From: Talpa occidentalis
Taxonomy: Eukaryota > Chordata > Mammalia > Eulipotyphla > Talpidae
Length of the DNA stretch: 64,000 bases
Direction of reading: 5' to 3'
Assembly: GCF_014898055.3 (NCBI RefSeq)
Contig: NW_023601543.1
Coordinates: 57,056,806 to 57,120,805, forward strand
The position numbers were made by a program, and so were the translations under genes. Of this stretch, positions 48,721 to 62,974 are shown piece by piece. Each line of letters begins with the position of its first letter. The first letter of the stretch is position 1. The notes beneath the pieces were generated by a model. That model saw only the letters and a program-made list of their open reading frames with translations, did not search any database and had not been told where the DNA came from.

Positions 48721-50609
48721 CGACGCCCCTCACCCAAAGTCACCCGCCTATCAGTACCCCATGCTACTCTATAAGTCGCCACACCTGTAAAGTTCCCCAA
48801 TCACCCTTCGTGCTACCCTCCCATTGCACCTCAAACCACACTCCATCATACCCCAAATTGTATTCCCAAACTATTGTCCATTGATTCCAGGCAGAGCCTC
48901 CAACCCAAGGCAATGGATACCGAAGCTGGACCAATAAACCACCCTCATTGCCTCCAAGCTGTGCCCAAATCACTATATTGACCCCAATCCTAAATTATCT
49001 CCCATAACCATCAAAATTGCACCCAAAATGACCACAGAATCACCAAGATACCACCAAACAACACTCCATCACCCACCAAATCATTCTCCATTTTCGTTGA
49101 ATTTCGACTTCCAAACCACCTATCTCCCAAACCTCATCATCTCCCAAACTGTATCCCCGAATTATTGATCCCAAATGGTACCTCCAATCTGCCTTCCATG
49201 GAAACCCAAACTACTAATAAAATACCATCCACTACCCTCAAGTTGTTCCCCAAAACTATCTGCAGTCATGTCTGAAAGCATTAACCTCCAAAGAGCACTT
49301 CCAAAGCACCCTCTAGCTACCCCAATATGCACTCAAAACATACTCCATTTACCCTAAACTACTCTCCATGTGCCATCTTAATAATAATCTATTGCTCCCC
49401 AAATGGTTCTCCAAGGACCTCCAACAACACCCCAAACATTCTCAAGTACCTTTAGTATGGACCCCGCCTGCACCCCAAATCAAGTCCAACAGTCACCTCT
49501 GAACCATGCTCCATGAACCCATCCACTAAACTGCCTTTCATTGGCTCCCTCCCTCCTGCAAAACTACCTTCCAACAGCCCTTATCACTGTCCCTTATACT
49601 TCCAACTACTCTTACTACTATTTATTTTTATTTATCTATGCATTCAAGAACTGGGTGTAGGCCAGAGGTGCAGGGGAGGAGGGTGAGAAAATTCACCAGA
49701 GACAGAGTGGGGTGCAGAACAGGCAGATCTACTGAAATACACTGCTGAAGGGAGCAGTGGGCCAGGCGAGACAGGAGAGGTCTGCTGTGCCATGTGGGTT
49801 AGCTCTCTGGCTGGGATCAAGCTCATGCCCTCATGCCTCTGTGGCTGGCAATAGCTTGATAGCACTGAGACTTTAACCCCTGCACCACCAGGGAGGCCCC
49901 TAGCATAATGTTTTTGAGGCTCATCCATGTTGTATCATATATCAGTGATTTGTTCCTTTTATTGCTGAATAGTATTGCCAATGATCTCCAACTGCTCCCC
50001 AAATCACGCACTAATAGTTCCCCAACTATAACTCATAATAGCCTTCTGACATCCAGACCTAAAGACAGGCCCCCAAACTGCATCCCAACTCTCACTCCAA
50101 ACTACTCTCCAGCAATTACAAACCTCACTCCTAAAACTCCCCATCCAATAACCCCCAACTCTGTCTCTAAATACTCCTTAACTATCTTCCCTTGTTCCCA
50201 AAGCTGCAGCCCCAAACCAGACCTTCAAATCACTTTTCAATTACCACCATGCCCACACTGTCTTGAATTACATGCAACTATTCTCACAAAATGTCTTCCA
50301 ACTTTTCCCAACCACACACCCTAAAACTACACTCTCAGAATTCCCAACTACACCCTAAGCTGTCCTAAAATAGTCTCCAATATTATCTGTAAATATCCCC
50401 ATTTATCTCCCAACTACACCTCCAAACCACCATCCAGTGACCCCCGATCCCAACTCAATCTTCCCTTTGATGGCTCCAACTGCACACCAGCACTTTCCAA
50501 TAGTCCCCAATGATATCCTCAAAATGCCTTGATAACCGCCAAGCATGTTATCTTAAGTCAAGTTAACTTAAGTCCCTCCAACAACCCCCAAATCTACCTT
50601 CAAGCCATT
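48720..50609. repeat. Degenerate C/A-rich array, left part
   Basis: About 1.9 kb of plus-strand sequence with very little G, made of diverged CCCAAACTA, CTCCAA, CTCCCAAACT and TACCCTCCA words (for example CTCCCAAACCTCATCATCTC, CCCCAAACATTCTC, CATCCCAACTCTCACTCC). A SINE at 49,618-49,898 interrupts it. The same texture resumes at 55,498 beyond the provirus. Confidence 0.75.
49618..49898 (-). mobile_element. tRNA-derived SINE, old subfamily
   Basis: Antisense copy ending GCACCACCAGGGAGGCCCC. Short L1-like wording follows to about 49,980 (CATCCATGTTGTATCATATATC), so it may have inserted next to a small L1M fragment. Confidence 0.83.
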
Positions 50610-51217
50610 TATATTAGCTCCCTGTGACTGTTGTAACTAATGATCACTAATCAGTACTTTAAAAATAAGAAATGTAGTCTCTCACAGTTCTGGGGGCCAG
50701 AAAGCCAAACTCAAGGTGTCAGTAGGGCCATTCTCCCTGCAGAGATTTTAGAGGAGAAACTGTTGCCTCTTTCATCTTTTGGTGACTGCAAATATTCCTG
50801 GGCTTGTGGCTACATCACTCCAATCTCCACTCCCTGGTCACATTCCCTTACGTTTTCTGTGTCAAATGTAACTGCTGTATTCCACTTATATGGACACTTT
50901 TGACTATAATTAGGGTCCCCTGGGTAATCCAAAATAATCTCCCCTTCTCAAAGTCCTTACTTTGAGAACACCTGCAAAATCCTTTTTTTCCCTTTTGCTT
51001 TGTTTTGTTGCCATCTAGGGTATATCCACAGATTCTGAGAATGAGGACATGCGTATCATTTGAGGGAAGGCATTATTTAGCCTACAACAGTACACAGCCT
51101 TCAATGCCCAAAGATTCACATCCACCCCAAGTGCAAAACACATATACCTCCTCCCAATACTCCCCAAAGTTTTAACTCATTGCAGTATCGACTCAAGTTC
51201 AAAACTCTTACTTTAGG

Positions 51218-51502
51218 GGCCTCCCTGGTGCAAGGGGTTAAGACGCAGCACTATGAAGCTATCTGCAGCCACTGCAGCACAAGTGGGATCCCCAGCTAGG
51301 AGCTACCCACATGGCGCAGCAGACCTCTCCTGTCTTGCCCGCTGCTCCCCTCAGCAGTGTATTTCAGTGGATCTGCCTGTTCTGTTCCCCACTCTGTCGC
51401 TGCTGAATCCTCTCACACACACACACCCCGCCCCCGCATCTCTGGGCTGCACCCCAGCTCTTGTATGCATAAATAAATAAATCTTGAAAAAAAAAAAAAC
51501 CT
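51218..51502 (+). mobile_element. tRNA-derived SINE, old subfamily
   Basis: Inserted in the MaLR internal region. CTTACTTTA occurs before it (about 51,208) and again after the next SINE (about 51,759), consistent with its target duplication having been split by later additions. Confidence 0.85.
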
Positions 51503-51504
51503 TG

Positions 51505-51722
51505 GGCCTCCCCGGTGGCGCAGCGGAGGAGGGTCCCACATGGCGCGCAGACCTCTCCTGCCGCCCGCTGCTCCCCTCAGCAGTGTACTTCGGTCCTTCT
51601 GCCTGCTCTGCTCCCCGCTCTGGCTCTGGTGAATTCTCTCACCCTCCCGCGCTTCTGACTGTACCCAGTGTTTGTATAAACAAAACAAACAAACAAACAA
51701 ACAAATAAATAAATGAAACATG
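51505..51722 (+). mobile_element. SINE with internal deletion, young subfamily
   Basis: The head GGGCCTCCCCGGTGGCGCAGCGG jumps directly to AGGAGGGTCCCACATGGCGC, losing about 80 bp of the tRNA-like part. It has a (CAAA)n-type tail and lies at the end of the preceding SINE. Confidence 0.85.
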
Positions 51723-52584
51723 CCTCTATTTAAAAAAAATGTTATAAAAAAAAATAAAACCTTACTTTAATATCAGTTCAAAAGTTCCAAGTCCTCATCT
51801 AAATCAGGTATGAAACATTTGGTATGATCGACCCTGGTGCAAAGTTCCTCTCCTTCTCTGGACCCATGAAACTAGAAAACAAGTTATCTATTCCCCAAAT
51901 TCAATAGTAGGACAGGCATAGGATAAGACTTACAGATATTCCCATCCCAAAAGGGAGAAAATGGAAGAGACAAAAGGTGTCACTGGTTCCCTGGAATTTT
52001 GAAATCCAGCAGGACAAGTACCATTGTTGGAAGGTCTGGGATTATCCACTGTGGCATGAGGCTCCACCTCTGGGACCACAGCTCTTCCCTTGGGGTGATT
52101 CTTCCTCTCTCTGGAAGGGTAGTACCTATTTGCAGCTGATTAGTTTTAGTCTGTATCCTTCCGCTAGGATTTTGGGAGCCTAACAGCTTTCCTTCATTTC
52201 ATTCATTCTCTGTTTCTTACAAGTCAATCAGATAGCACTTCTGGTGGCACATAACATTCTCAAAAAACTTTGTCTCCCGTGAAAGTTACAGGAATTCATA
52301 CCATTAGACAAACTTTTTGTGAATTATCCCCTCTCTATTCCTGGCTTCTGCTGAGATGGTTGAGAGGATCCAAGAATCTCACATCCTGTCTTTTTAATTC
52401 CTAACAAAAGTTGTCCAGTCAGTCACCCCTTGGCTTTTTCTCCATAGTTTCCTGACAGTGAATCTCCTAATTTTTGTGTCTTTTGCAACCTGGACAGCCT
52501 GGAAATTTCCCAAATCTTGGATTCATTTTGCTTAAAAGATCTTCCCTGAGTTTCTCTCTCTCTCTCTCTATCTTATTTTTTTTT

Positions 52585-52990
52585 TTTGCTTTCTAACAAA
52601 AGATTTATTTTTGTTGTTGTTTTTCTTTTTATTTATTAATTTTTTGCATCATTGTTCATTTTTAAACAATATTTGCTCCCCCCACCCCCTCAGGTGTAGT
52701 CCCCATAGAGTTTCCTTCCCCAATGCACCTCAGCCCCCTGTTCTCCCTCCCTCCCTCTGATCCCTCTCCCTCCTCCTCCCCTGCAGGATGTCTCTGGTTT
52801 ATAATTGTCTGGTTTTGTTTTATTGTGTTTTGTGTTTTTATTATTTTTTTACACTGATGTCTTATTTGGTTCCCCTATATTCCTGCTATAAGTGAAACCA
52901 TCCGACATTTTTCTTTTTCCTTCTGGCTTATTTCACTGAGCATAATTCCTTCTAGCTCCATCCACATTGCTGCAAATGGCAGTTTATCTT
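52585..52990 (-). mobile_element. LINE-1 3' end, antisense
   Basis: Same family as the L1 at 15,757: CTTCTGGCTTATTTCACTGAGC, CCATCCACATTGCTGCAAATGG and AAACCATCCGACATTTTTC. 5'-truncated and inserted in the MaLR internal region. A (TC)n run, CTCTCTCTCTCTCTCT, is at about 52,553-52,568. Confidence 0.88.
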
Positions 52991-53408
52991 GTTCATTTCA
53001 CATTTTACTATAAGTGGCAAGTAGAAACCAGGTTGTACCTTCAAGATTTTGCTTGGAAATCTTCTCAGCTAAATATTCAAGTCCATCACTTACAAGCTCT
53101 GCTTTCCACACAACTTTAGGAAGCAATTCAACTAAATTTTCTGTTTCTATGTAATAAGGATTTTTCCCTTCAGTTTCCAACATGTTCCTCATTTCCTTCT
53201 GAGCTCTCACCAGTAGCACCTTTAATGTTCATATTTCTACCAACATTCTATTCAAGATGATATATGTTTCCTCTAAGATAATGTAGGCTTTCTCTACTTC
53301 TCATTTCTTCTTGAGTTCTCACCAGCAGTGTTTTTAACATTTATATTGCTACATTCAGATCAAGGCAATCCAGACTTTTCCTATCATGTGCCTCAATATT
53401 TCTGGCGT

Positions 53409-54262
53409 CAGGCCTCCCTGGTGGCACAAGGAGTTAAGACACAACCTATAGGGCCTCCCCTGGTGGCGCAGCAGTTGAGCTCTGGGCTGCGAAGCTGCCC
53501 GCAGCCTCTGCAGCACCAGTTCAATCCTCCATCCCCAGCCCCCAGCGAGGGTCCCACATGGGCACGACACACCTCTCCTGCTGCGCCCGCTGCTCCCCTC
53601 AGCAGTGTACTTCATCAGCAGTGTACTTCATCAGTCTGTTCCCCGCTCTGGCTCTGGTGAATTCTCTCACCCTCCCACACCTCTGACTGTACCCACTGCT
53701 TGTATAAATAAATAATAGATAAATATTTTTTAAAGATTTATTCATTTATTTATACAAGCACTGGGTACAGTCAGAAGCGCGGGAGGGTGAGAGAATTCAC
53801 CAGAGACAGAGCTGGAGAGCAGAACAGGCAGACTAACGAAGTACACTGCTGAGGGGAGCAGCAGGCGGCAGGAGAGGTCTGCGTGCCATGTGGGACACTC
53901 GCTAGGCAGCTGGGGATCGAACCGGTGCTATAGAGACTGCAGGCAGCCTTGCAACCCAGCGCTCAACTGCTGCACCACCGGGGAGGCCTAAATAAATAAA
54001 TCTTAAAAAAAAAAAAAAAGATGCAACCTATAAAGCTATCCGCAGCCACTGCAGCACGAGTTCGATCCCCGGCTAGGGGGATACCCACATGGTGCAGCAG
54101 ACCTCTCCTGTCTCACCTGCTGCTTCCCTCAGCAGTGTATTTCAGTCAATCTGCATGTTCTGTTCCCCACTCCGTCTCTGGTGACTCCTCTCACCCCCCA
54201 CACCGCTGGCCTGTACCGCAGTTCTTGTACACATAAATAAATAAATCTTTAAAAAAAAAAAA
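53409..54262 (+). mobile_element. Three-layer SINE nest
   Basis: Outer old-subfamily SINE, plus strand: 53,409-53,449 and 54,022-54,262. It was split by a young-subfamily SINE, plus strand (53,450 to about 53,728 and its tail at about 53,989-54,021), which duplicated CAACCTATA (about 53,441 and 54,024). That SINE's tail was then split by an antisense young SINE at about 53,729-53,988. Confidence 0.9.
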
Positions 54263-54329
54263 AACTTCAGCGTCTACCCAAAATTCAATTCCAAAGCTAC
54301 TTCAAGATTTTTAGGTACTTGTTATAACA

Positions 54330-54700
54330 TGCAATGGACTGAACAAATTCATGTTGAAGTCCTAATCCCCAGTGTGACTGTATTTGGAAACAGGGCCTTT
54401 AAGGAGGTAATTGATTGTTAACAAGGTCATAAGGGTGGGGTCCTAATCCAATGGGACCTGTGGCTTAATAAGAAAAGCAAGAGACACCAGGAGTGTATAT
54501 GCTCAAAAGGAAGGCCATGTGAGGACAAAGCAACAGCAGCCACTTGCAAGTCAGGAAGACAGCTCTCATTTGAAACCAGCCTACATTGCACCTTGATCTT
54601 AGACAGCTAGACTCCAGTATTGTGAGAAATAAATTTCTCTTTTTAAATATGCCCAGTCTATGGTATTCTGTCATGGAAGTTCAAGCCAACAAAGACATAG
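54330..54700 (+). mobile_element. Solo MaLR-type LTR, sense
   Basis: Starts TGCAATGGACTGAACAAATTC, contains GTGTGACTGTATTTGGAAAC, GGCCATGTGAGGACAAAGC and GAGAAATAAATTTCTC, ends CCAACAAAGACATAG. A 5-bp duplication TAACA flanks it (54325-54329 and 54701-54705), so it is a solo LTR inserted in the internal region of the antisense provirus. Confidence 0.85.
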
Positions 54701-54797
54701 TAACATCCCACACCCAGGTATCAAATCTATAATAGTTTTCTTGCCGCTGATGTAACTAATGACCACAAAATTGGTGGTTTAAAACATAAGAAATCAG

Positions 54798-55068
54798 GGT
54801 CTCCCAGTGGCGCAAGGGGCTAAGATGCAGCCTATGAAGCTACCCGCAGCCACTGCAGCACGAGTTCGATCCCTAGGCAGGGAGGTGACCCACATGGTGC
54901 AGCAGACCTCTCCTATCTCACCTGCTGCTCCCCTCAGCAGTGTATTTCAGTCCATCTGCCTAATCTGTTCCCCACTCTGTCTCTTGTGAATCCTCTCACC
55001 CCCCACACCTCTGGCCTGAACCCCAGTTCTTGTATGCATAAATAAAATAAAACAAAACAAAACAAAAC
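54798..55068 (+). mobile_element. tRNA-derived SINE, old subfamily
   Basis: Flanked by ACATAAGAAATCA on both sides (about 54,785 and 55,067). It interrupts the 5' LTR of the antisense provirus. Tail (AAAAC)n. Confidence 0.92.
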
Positions 55069-55497
55069 ATAAGAAATCAATTTTCTCACAGTTCTGGGAA
55101 CCAAAAGTTCAAAATCAGTTTCACTGGGCCAAAATCAAGGTGTCGGTAGGACTGTACTCTCTCTGAAGGCTGTAGGGGAGAATTTGTTTATTGCCTCTTT
55201 CAGTTTTAGGTGACTTTCAGCATTCCTTGACTTGTAGCCAGACAACTATCTCTCCAATTTCTGTCTCTGTGGTCACATTGCCTTCTTTTTTGTTCAAATC
55301 TGCCTCTTCCTCCTCCTTACAAATATATTTGTGGTTATAACTAGGGTCCAGTCAAATCATTCAGGATAATCTCCCATCTTAAAATCCTTAATTTAATCAC
55401 ATCTGCAATTTTTACCACATATGGTGACATTCACAGTTTCTAGAGATTAGGACATGGGCATCCTTTGGGAGGCCATCCTATCTTAGTTGGTCTACCA

Positions 55498-56222
55498 CAA
55501 CATCTTATCTATGATTGTTACCAGCTCTCCTCCTAAAGCTACCTATAGAAGATCAAATTCTGTCTCTAAACACTCACTATCTTCCTACAGTATCTCCAAC
55601 TATGGGGGTGAACTCTAGTCTACCTCAAGCCATCCTCTAGCCCCTCAACTATTCAATATATTCCCAATCTACACTCCAATAGCCCCCATCTATAAACTGT
55701 TCTCTAGCATCTCCCTTCCTCCTGAAGAATTTGATGTTGGGCCTCCCTGGTGGCACAAGGAGTTAAGACACAACCTATGAAGCTTGCTGAAGCCACTGTA
55801 GCACGAGTTCTATCCCCGGCCAGGGAGCTACCCACATGGCGCAGCAGACCTCTCCTGTCTTGCCCACTGCTCCCCTCAGCGGTGTATTTCAGTCAGTCTG
55901 CCTGTTCTGTTCTCCACTCTGTCTCTGGTGAATCCTCTCACCCCCCACACCTCTGGCCTGTACCCCTGTTCTTGTATGCATAAATAAATAATCTCTAAAA
56001 AAAAGAATTTGATGTCATTCTTTGGTTGCCTGCAAACTATCCTGTGCTAGACCCCAACCTCACTCCAAGCCACTCTGGACCACCACTCATATCCATTCCT
56101 AAACATCCCCAAATTCACCATCCAATTTTCTTCTCTCATTTTACCCTTCACCCCACCCCACAACATCCTATCGATGATAGTTACCAGCTCTCCTCCTAAA
56201 CCTACCTATAGAAGATGAAATT
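55498..56222. repeat. C/A-rich degenerate array, right part, with 62-bp direct repeat
   Basis: Continues the 48,720-50,609 array on the other side of the provirus. A unit of about 62 bp at 55,498-55,559 (TACCAGCTCTCCTCCTAAAG) recurs at 56,161-56,222 (TACCAGCTCTCCTCCTAAAC) with about six differences. A SINE lies between them. Confidence 0.8.
55739..56003 (+). mobile_element. tRNA-derived SINE, old subfamily
   Basis: Target duplication AGAATTTGATGT at about 55,725 and 56,004. Full length. Confidence 0.92.
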
Positions 56223-56564
56223 TGCCTCACTAGCTGCGTGTGAGAATGACAGAAAGACAGAGGAACAGAGATAGACAGGACAGTGTTGGGAAAGTTGTGA
56301 AGCTGTGAGGAAGAGATGAAGAGAAAGAGACTGGGGGACACGTAGGATATGTGATGGAGAAGCACTTGCCATGGAGATATTTGTGATGTGGGTATGAACT
56401 GGTGTTTGTAAGACTGGGGTGTGTTAACAGATAATCTGTGGGTTGGATGCTGTGAACTTTTCTCCCAGTCTGTCACGAGTCTTTTAACTTTGTTTGCAGT
56501 ATCTTTCATCAGATTGTAGCTTTATATTTTGATGTAGTCAAACTGGAGAGATGGTGGATCTTAG

Positions 56565-56743
56565 TAGTGAAGAGTGTCTGTGTTCCCATCCCAGGTTTTA
56601 TAAACTGGGGTGACCTAGGGCAAATGGCTTAAACTTGCTATACCTTGGTTTCCTGATCAATAGGTAGGGATAATAAATGAATTCTCCTCAGAGGTCTCTT
56701 GTGAAAATTAAAATAAATTAACACAGATAAAGAACCAAGAATG
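56565..56743 (+). mobile_element. MIR SINE, plus strand
   Basis: GGGTGACCTAGGGCAAATGGC then CTATACCTTGGTTTCCTGATC and TAGGGATAATAAATG. Cut by the next SINE. Confidence 0.75.
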
Positions 56744-57014
56744 AGGGCCTCCCTGGTGGTGCAAGGGGTTAAGACACAGCACTATGAAGCTTTCAGCAGC
56801 CACTGCAGCACGAGTTAGATCCCCGACTAGGGAGCTACCCACATGGCACAGCAGACCTCTTCTGTCTCGTCTGCTGCTCCCCTTAGCAGTGTATCTCAGT
56901 AGATTCACCTGCTCTGTTCCCCATTATGTTTCTGGTGAATCCTCCCACCCCCCACCCCACACCTCTGGCCTGTACTTCAGTTCTTATATGCATAAATAAA
57001 TCTTTTTTAAAAAA
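56744..57014 (+). mobile_element. tRNA-derived SINE, old subfamily
   Basis: CCAAGAATGA flanks it (56,733 and 57,016). Confidence 0.9.
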
Positions 57015-57061
57015 GCCAAGAATGACCAATAAATGTTGCTTATTGTTGCTTTTCTTATACT

Positions 57062-57346
57062 TTTATTTTTTAATTTTTATTTATTAAAGATTTATTTATT
57101 AATGCATACAAGAACTGGGGTACAGGCCAGAGATGTGGCGGGTGAGAGGACTCACCAGGGACAGAGAGAGGAGCAGAACAGGCAGATTGACTGAAATACA
57201 CTGCTGAGGGGAGCAGCCAGCGAGTCAGGAGAGGTCTGCTGCGCCATGTGGGTCACCTCCCTGGCCGGGGATTGAACTTGTGCTGTGGTGGCTGTGGATA
57301 GCTTCATAGTGCTGACGCTTAAACCCTTATGCCACCAGGGAGGCCC
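57062..57346 (-). mobile_element. tRNA-derived SINE, old subfamily
   Basis: Antisense; CTTTTCTTATAC occurs before (about 57,049) and after (about 57,350). Confidence 0.9.
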
Positions 57347-57570
57347 CAACTTTTCTTATACCTTTAGTATTTTATTTAAGAAGACCTTTTTTTTGCCAAA
57401 GTCTTCAATATCCCAAAATATCTTGTTCTGACCTTTTCTATATTTTTTTTTTAATTTAGGTTTTTAGCCAATTTGGAATTTTTCTTAATTATATAAATGG
57501 GAAAACTAGCCTCTTCCCACAAAAGATAGTTGTTTCTCCACAAATCATCTTAATAAACAATCTATCTCAG

Positions 57571-58091
57571 GGCCTCCTGGTGGCGCAAGGGGTTAAGTTT
57601 CAGCACTATGAAGTTATCCCCAGCCACTGTAGCAGAAGTTCAATCTCAGGCCAGGGAGCTGACCCACATGGCACAGCAGACCTCTCCTGTCTCACCTGCT
57701 GCTCCCCTCAGTCAATCAGTCTGTTCTTTTTTAAAATATTTATTTATGCATAAAAGAACTGGGGTACAGGCCAGAGGTATGGAGAGTGAGAGGATTCACC
57801 AGAGACAGAGTGGGGAGCAGAACAGGTGGACTGACTGAAGTACACTGCTGAGGGGAGCAGCAGGCGAGTCAGGAGAGGTCTGCTGTGCCATGTGGGTTGC
57901 TCATGCTGCAGTGGCTGCAGCTAGCCTCATAGGTTGCGTCTTAACCCCTTGTGCCACCAGGGAGGCCCCAATCAGCCTGTTCTGCGCCCCACTCTGTCTC
58001 TGGTGAATCCTTTCACTCCTGCCTCCGCACTCTGGCCTACACCCTAGCTCTTGTATGCATAAATAAATAAAATAATTTAAAAAAAAAAAAC
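57571..58091 (+). mobile_element. SINE split by an antisense SINE
   Basis: The outer plus-strand SINE lies at 57,571-57,727 and 57,984-58,091. The inner antisense SINE at 57,728-57,968 is flanked by CAATCAGTCTGTTCT (57713-57727) and CAATCAGCCTGTTCT (57969-57983). Confidence 0.92.
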
Positions 58092-58287
58092 AACCTGCCT
58101 CCCTCCCAGTGACTTGAAATATAATTTTTATCATACAATAATTCCCACAAATACCCAAGTCAATTTTTGTATTCTTTTCCCTATGTCATTGATATAGTTT
58201 TCTTTTCCTAGTCCCATATCACAATGTATTAATTATTCTCGCTTTATAATATATTTTGAATTTGATAAGATGGTGCCTTTCTCTTTC

Positions 58288-58562
58288 TTTTTTTTAATGA
58301 ATTTTATTTATTTATGCATACAAGATCTGGGGTGTAGGCCAGAGGTGCTGGGTGGGGGGGTGAGAGGATTCACCAGAGACAGAGTGGGGAGCAGAACAGG
58401 CAGATTGAGACACCCTGCTGAGAGGAGCAGCGGGGGAGACAGGAGAAATCTGCTGTGCCCTGTGGATCAGTTCCCTGGCTTGCTGGGGATGGAACTTGTG
58501 CTGCAGAGGCTGGTGATAGCTTCATAGCGCTGAGACTTAACCCTTTGCGTCACCAGAGAGGC
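58288..58562 (-). mobile_element. tRNA-derived SINE, old subfamily
   Basis: Antisense full-length copy ending TTGCGTCACCAGAGAGGCC. Region 58,563-58,995 beyond it holds nothing I recognise. Confidence 0.85.
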
Positions 58563-58995
58563 CAATAAAATTAGATATTCTTACAAATTAAGGCACTATA
58601 GGAATTTTAACGTCAGATCTACTAGTTCCATTTTTTATTTATTTTTTATCTGTAATGTAGTGATTGTTTAAAGATTAATTTGGGGAAGAACTGTCATCTT
58701 CATTATGTGGATAATGGTTATGTGTGAGGTGTAGGGATATTCATATTTACCAAGCCAACTTGGGAAATAAGGGGGCAGCAACACAGGAAGGGATGAGGCA
58801 AAAGGGAACTTAGTGAAGTGTCCGGGAGAGACTCCTCTGAAGTCTCTGAGGAGCAGGGTTTGGGGATGTTGGGAAGGAGGAAGGGAAGGCTATAGGCTCA
58901 GGTGTGTTGTGAGCTGACTGTGCATTTGAAGGAACAGGTGAGAGCCTCCACTGCCTGCCAGCCAGCTTGCATCAGGCACACAGAAGTGCTCAATA

Positions 58996-59277
58996 GGGCC
59001 TCCCCAGTGGCGCAGCAGTTGAGCGCTGGGTTGCGAAGCTGCCCGCAACCTCTGCAGTGCCAGTTCGATCCCCGGCTGCTCCCCGGCCACCAGAGGAGGG
59101 TCCCACATGGCACGCAAACCTCTCCTGGCGCCCGCTGCTCCCCTCAGCAGTGTACTTCGGTCCTTCTGCCTGCTCTGCTCCCCGCTCTGGCTCTGGTGAA
59201 TTCTCTCATCCTCTCACGCTTCTGACTGTACCCAGTGCTTGTCTAAATAAATAAATAAATCTTTTTTTAAAAAAAAA
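58996..59277 (+). mobile_element. tRNA-derived SINE, young subfamily
   Basis: Target duplication AGAAGTGCTCAATA at 58982-58995 and 59278-59291, perfect. Confidence 0.95.
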
Positions 59278-59339
59278 AGAAGTGCTCAATAAATGTTAAA
59301 TCAATGCATAAATGAGCCCATCAATTAATTTTTGGAAAG

Positions 59340-59520
59340 TTTATTGTACGCCTAACAGCCTACTAGTACTTGTCATGAATTACCTATAACCCTCATAACA
59401 ACCCTGGCAGACAGGTATGATGACGCCCATTTGACAGGCCAGAAAAGCTGAGGCTCAGAGAGGGGATGTCCTTTGCCCACGTCCGAAGCAGAATCTTTAT
59501 GATTCCAGAAGTCATTCATC
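59340..59520 (-). mobile_element. MIR/L2-type repeat, antisense
   Basis: CCTATAACCCTCATAACAACCC, CAGAAAAGCTGAGGCTCAGAG and GATGTCCTTTGCCC follow the reversed MIR consensus. Confidence 0.75.
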
Positions 59521-59859
59521 CAAGGGACCAGATCTAATACCCATCGGTGTACTCATTCATCCATCAAGGATATATTAAGTACCTACTAACTACCACAACG
59601 ACCTAGAACAACAACTACTTCGGATGACAGTCAGCGAGGCGTTCCCAAGAAGACAAGCTAGGCAGCTGTATTATGGGTACCAAAAGGGTGGAGTTTCTGG
59701 TGCCCACTTCCAGAGATAGTACCTGCCTAGGCCTCAGAGTTAAGGCTTTGGCTGACGAGGTGCGATTAATTGTGGTTGGAGCGAGGTCTAGAGCGCAGAT
59801 ATTATGAGTCCTAGCCGAAAGGTGGCGTGGTTCCACAGCTTGAAGTGTGGCCTGGAGTT

Positions 59860-62974
<3,115 letters not shown>

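Larger units (their letters stand above)
50610..55497 (-). mobile_element. MaLR (MLT1-type) provirus, antisense, LTR-internal-LTR
   Basis: In plus-strand order: antisense 3' LTR at 50,610-51,090 (reversed start TATATTAG, TCTCACAGTTCTGGGGG, end TAGCCTACAACA); antisense internal region from 51,091 to about 54,730 in several pieces, including CTTGGGGTGATTCTTCCTC and CTTCTGAGCTCTCACCAG; a reversed primer-binding-type segment CACACCCAGGTATCAAATC at about 54,707; then the antisense 5' LTR at about 54,731-55,497. It is cut by SINEs, an L1 end and a solo LTR. No coding capacity remains. It is an ancient non-autonomous ERVL-related element. Confidence 0.7.

Noticed and set aside
47939..48790. 283-codon ATG-started open frame on the plus strand across the CpG island
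   Set aside because: GC-rich sequence yields long open frames by chance. The composition (Gly, Pro, Arg runs) is that of translated CpG island, no domain is recognisable, and it is antisense to the probable CCDC120 first exon.
48720..50609. C/A-rich repeats as a CRISPR-like array
   Set aside because: There are no constant-length repeats and spacers, the units are diverged, and the host is a mammal.
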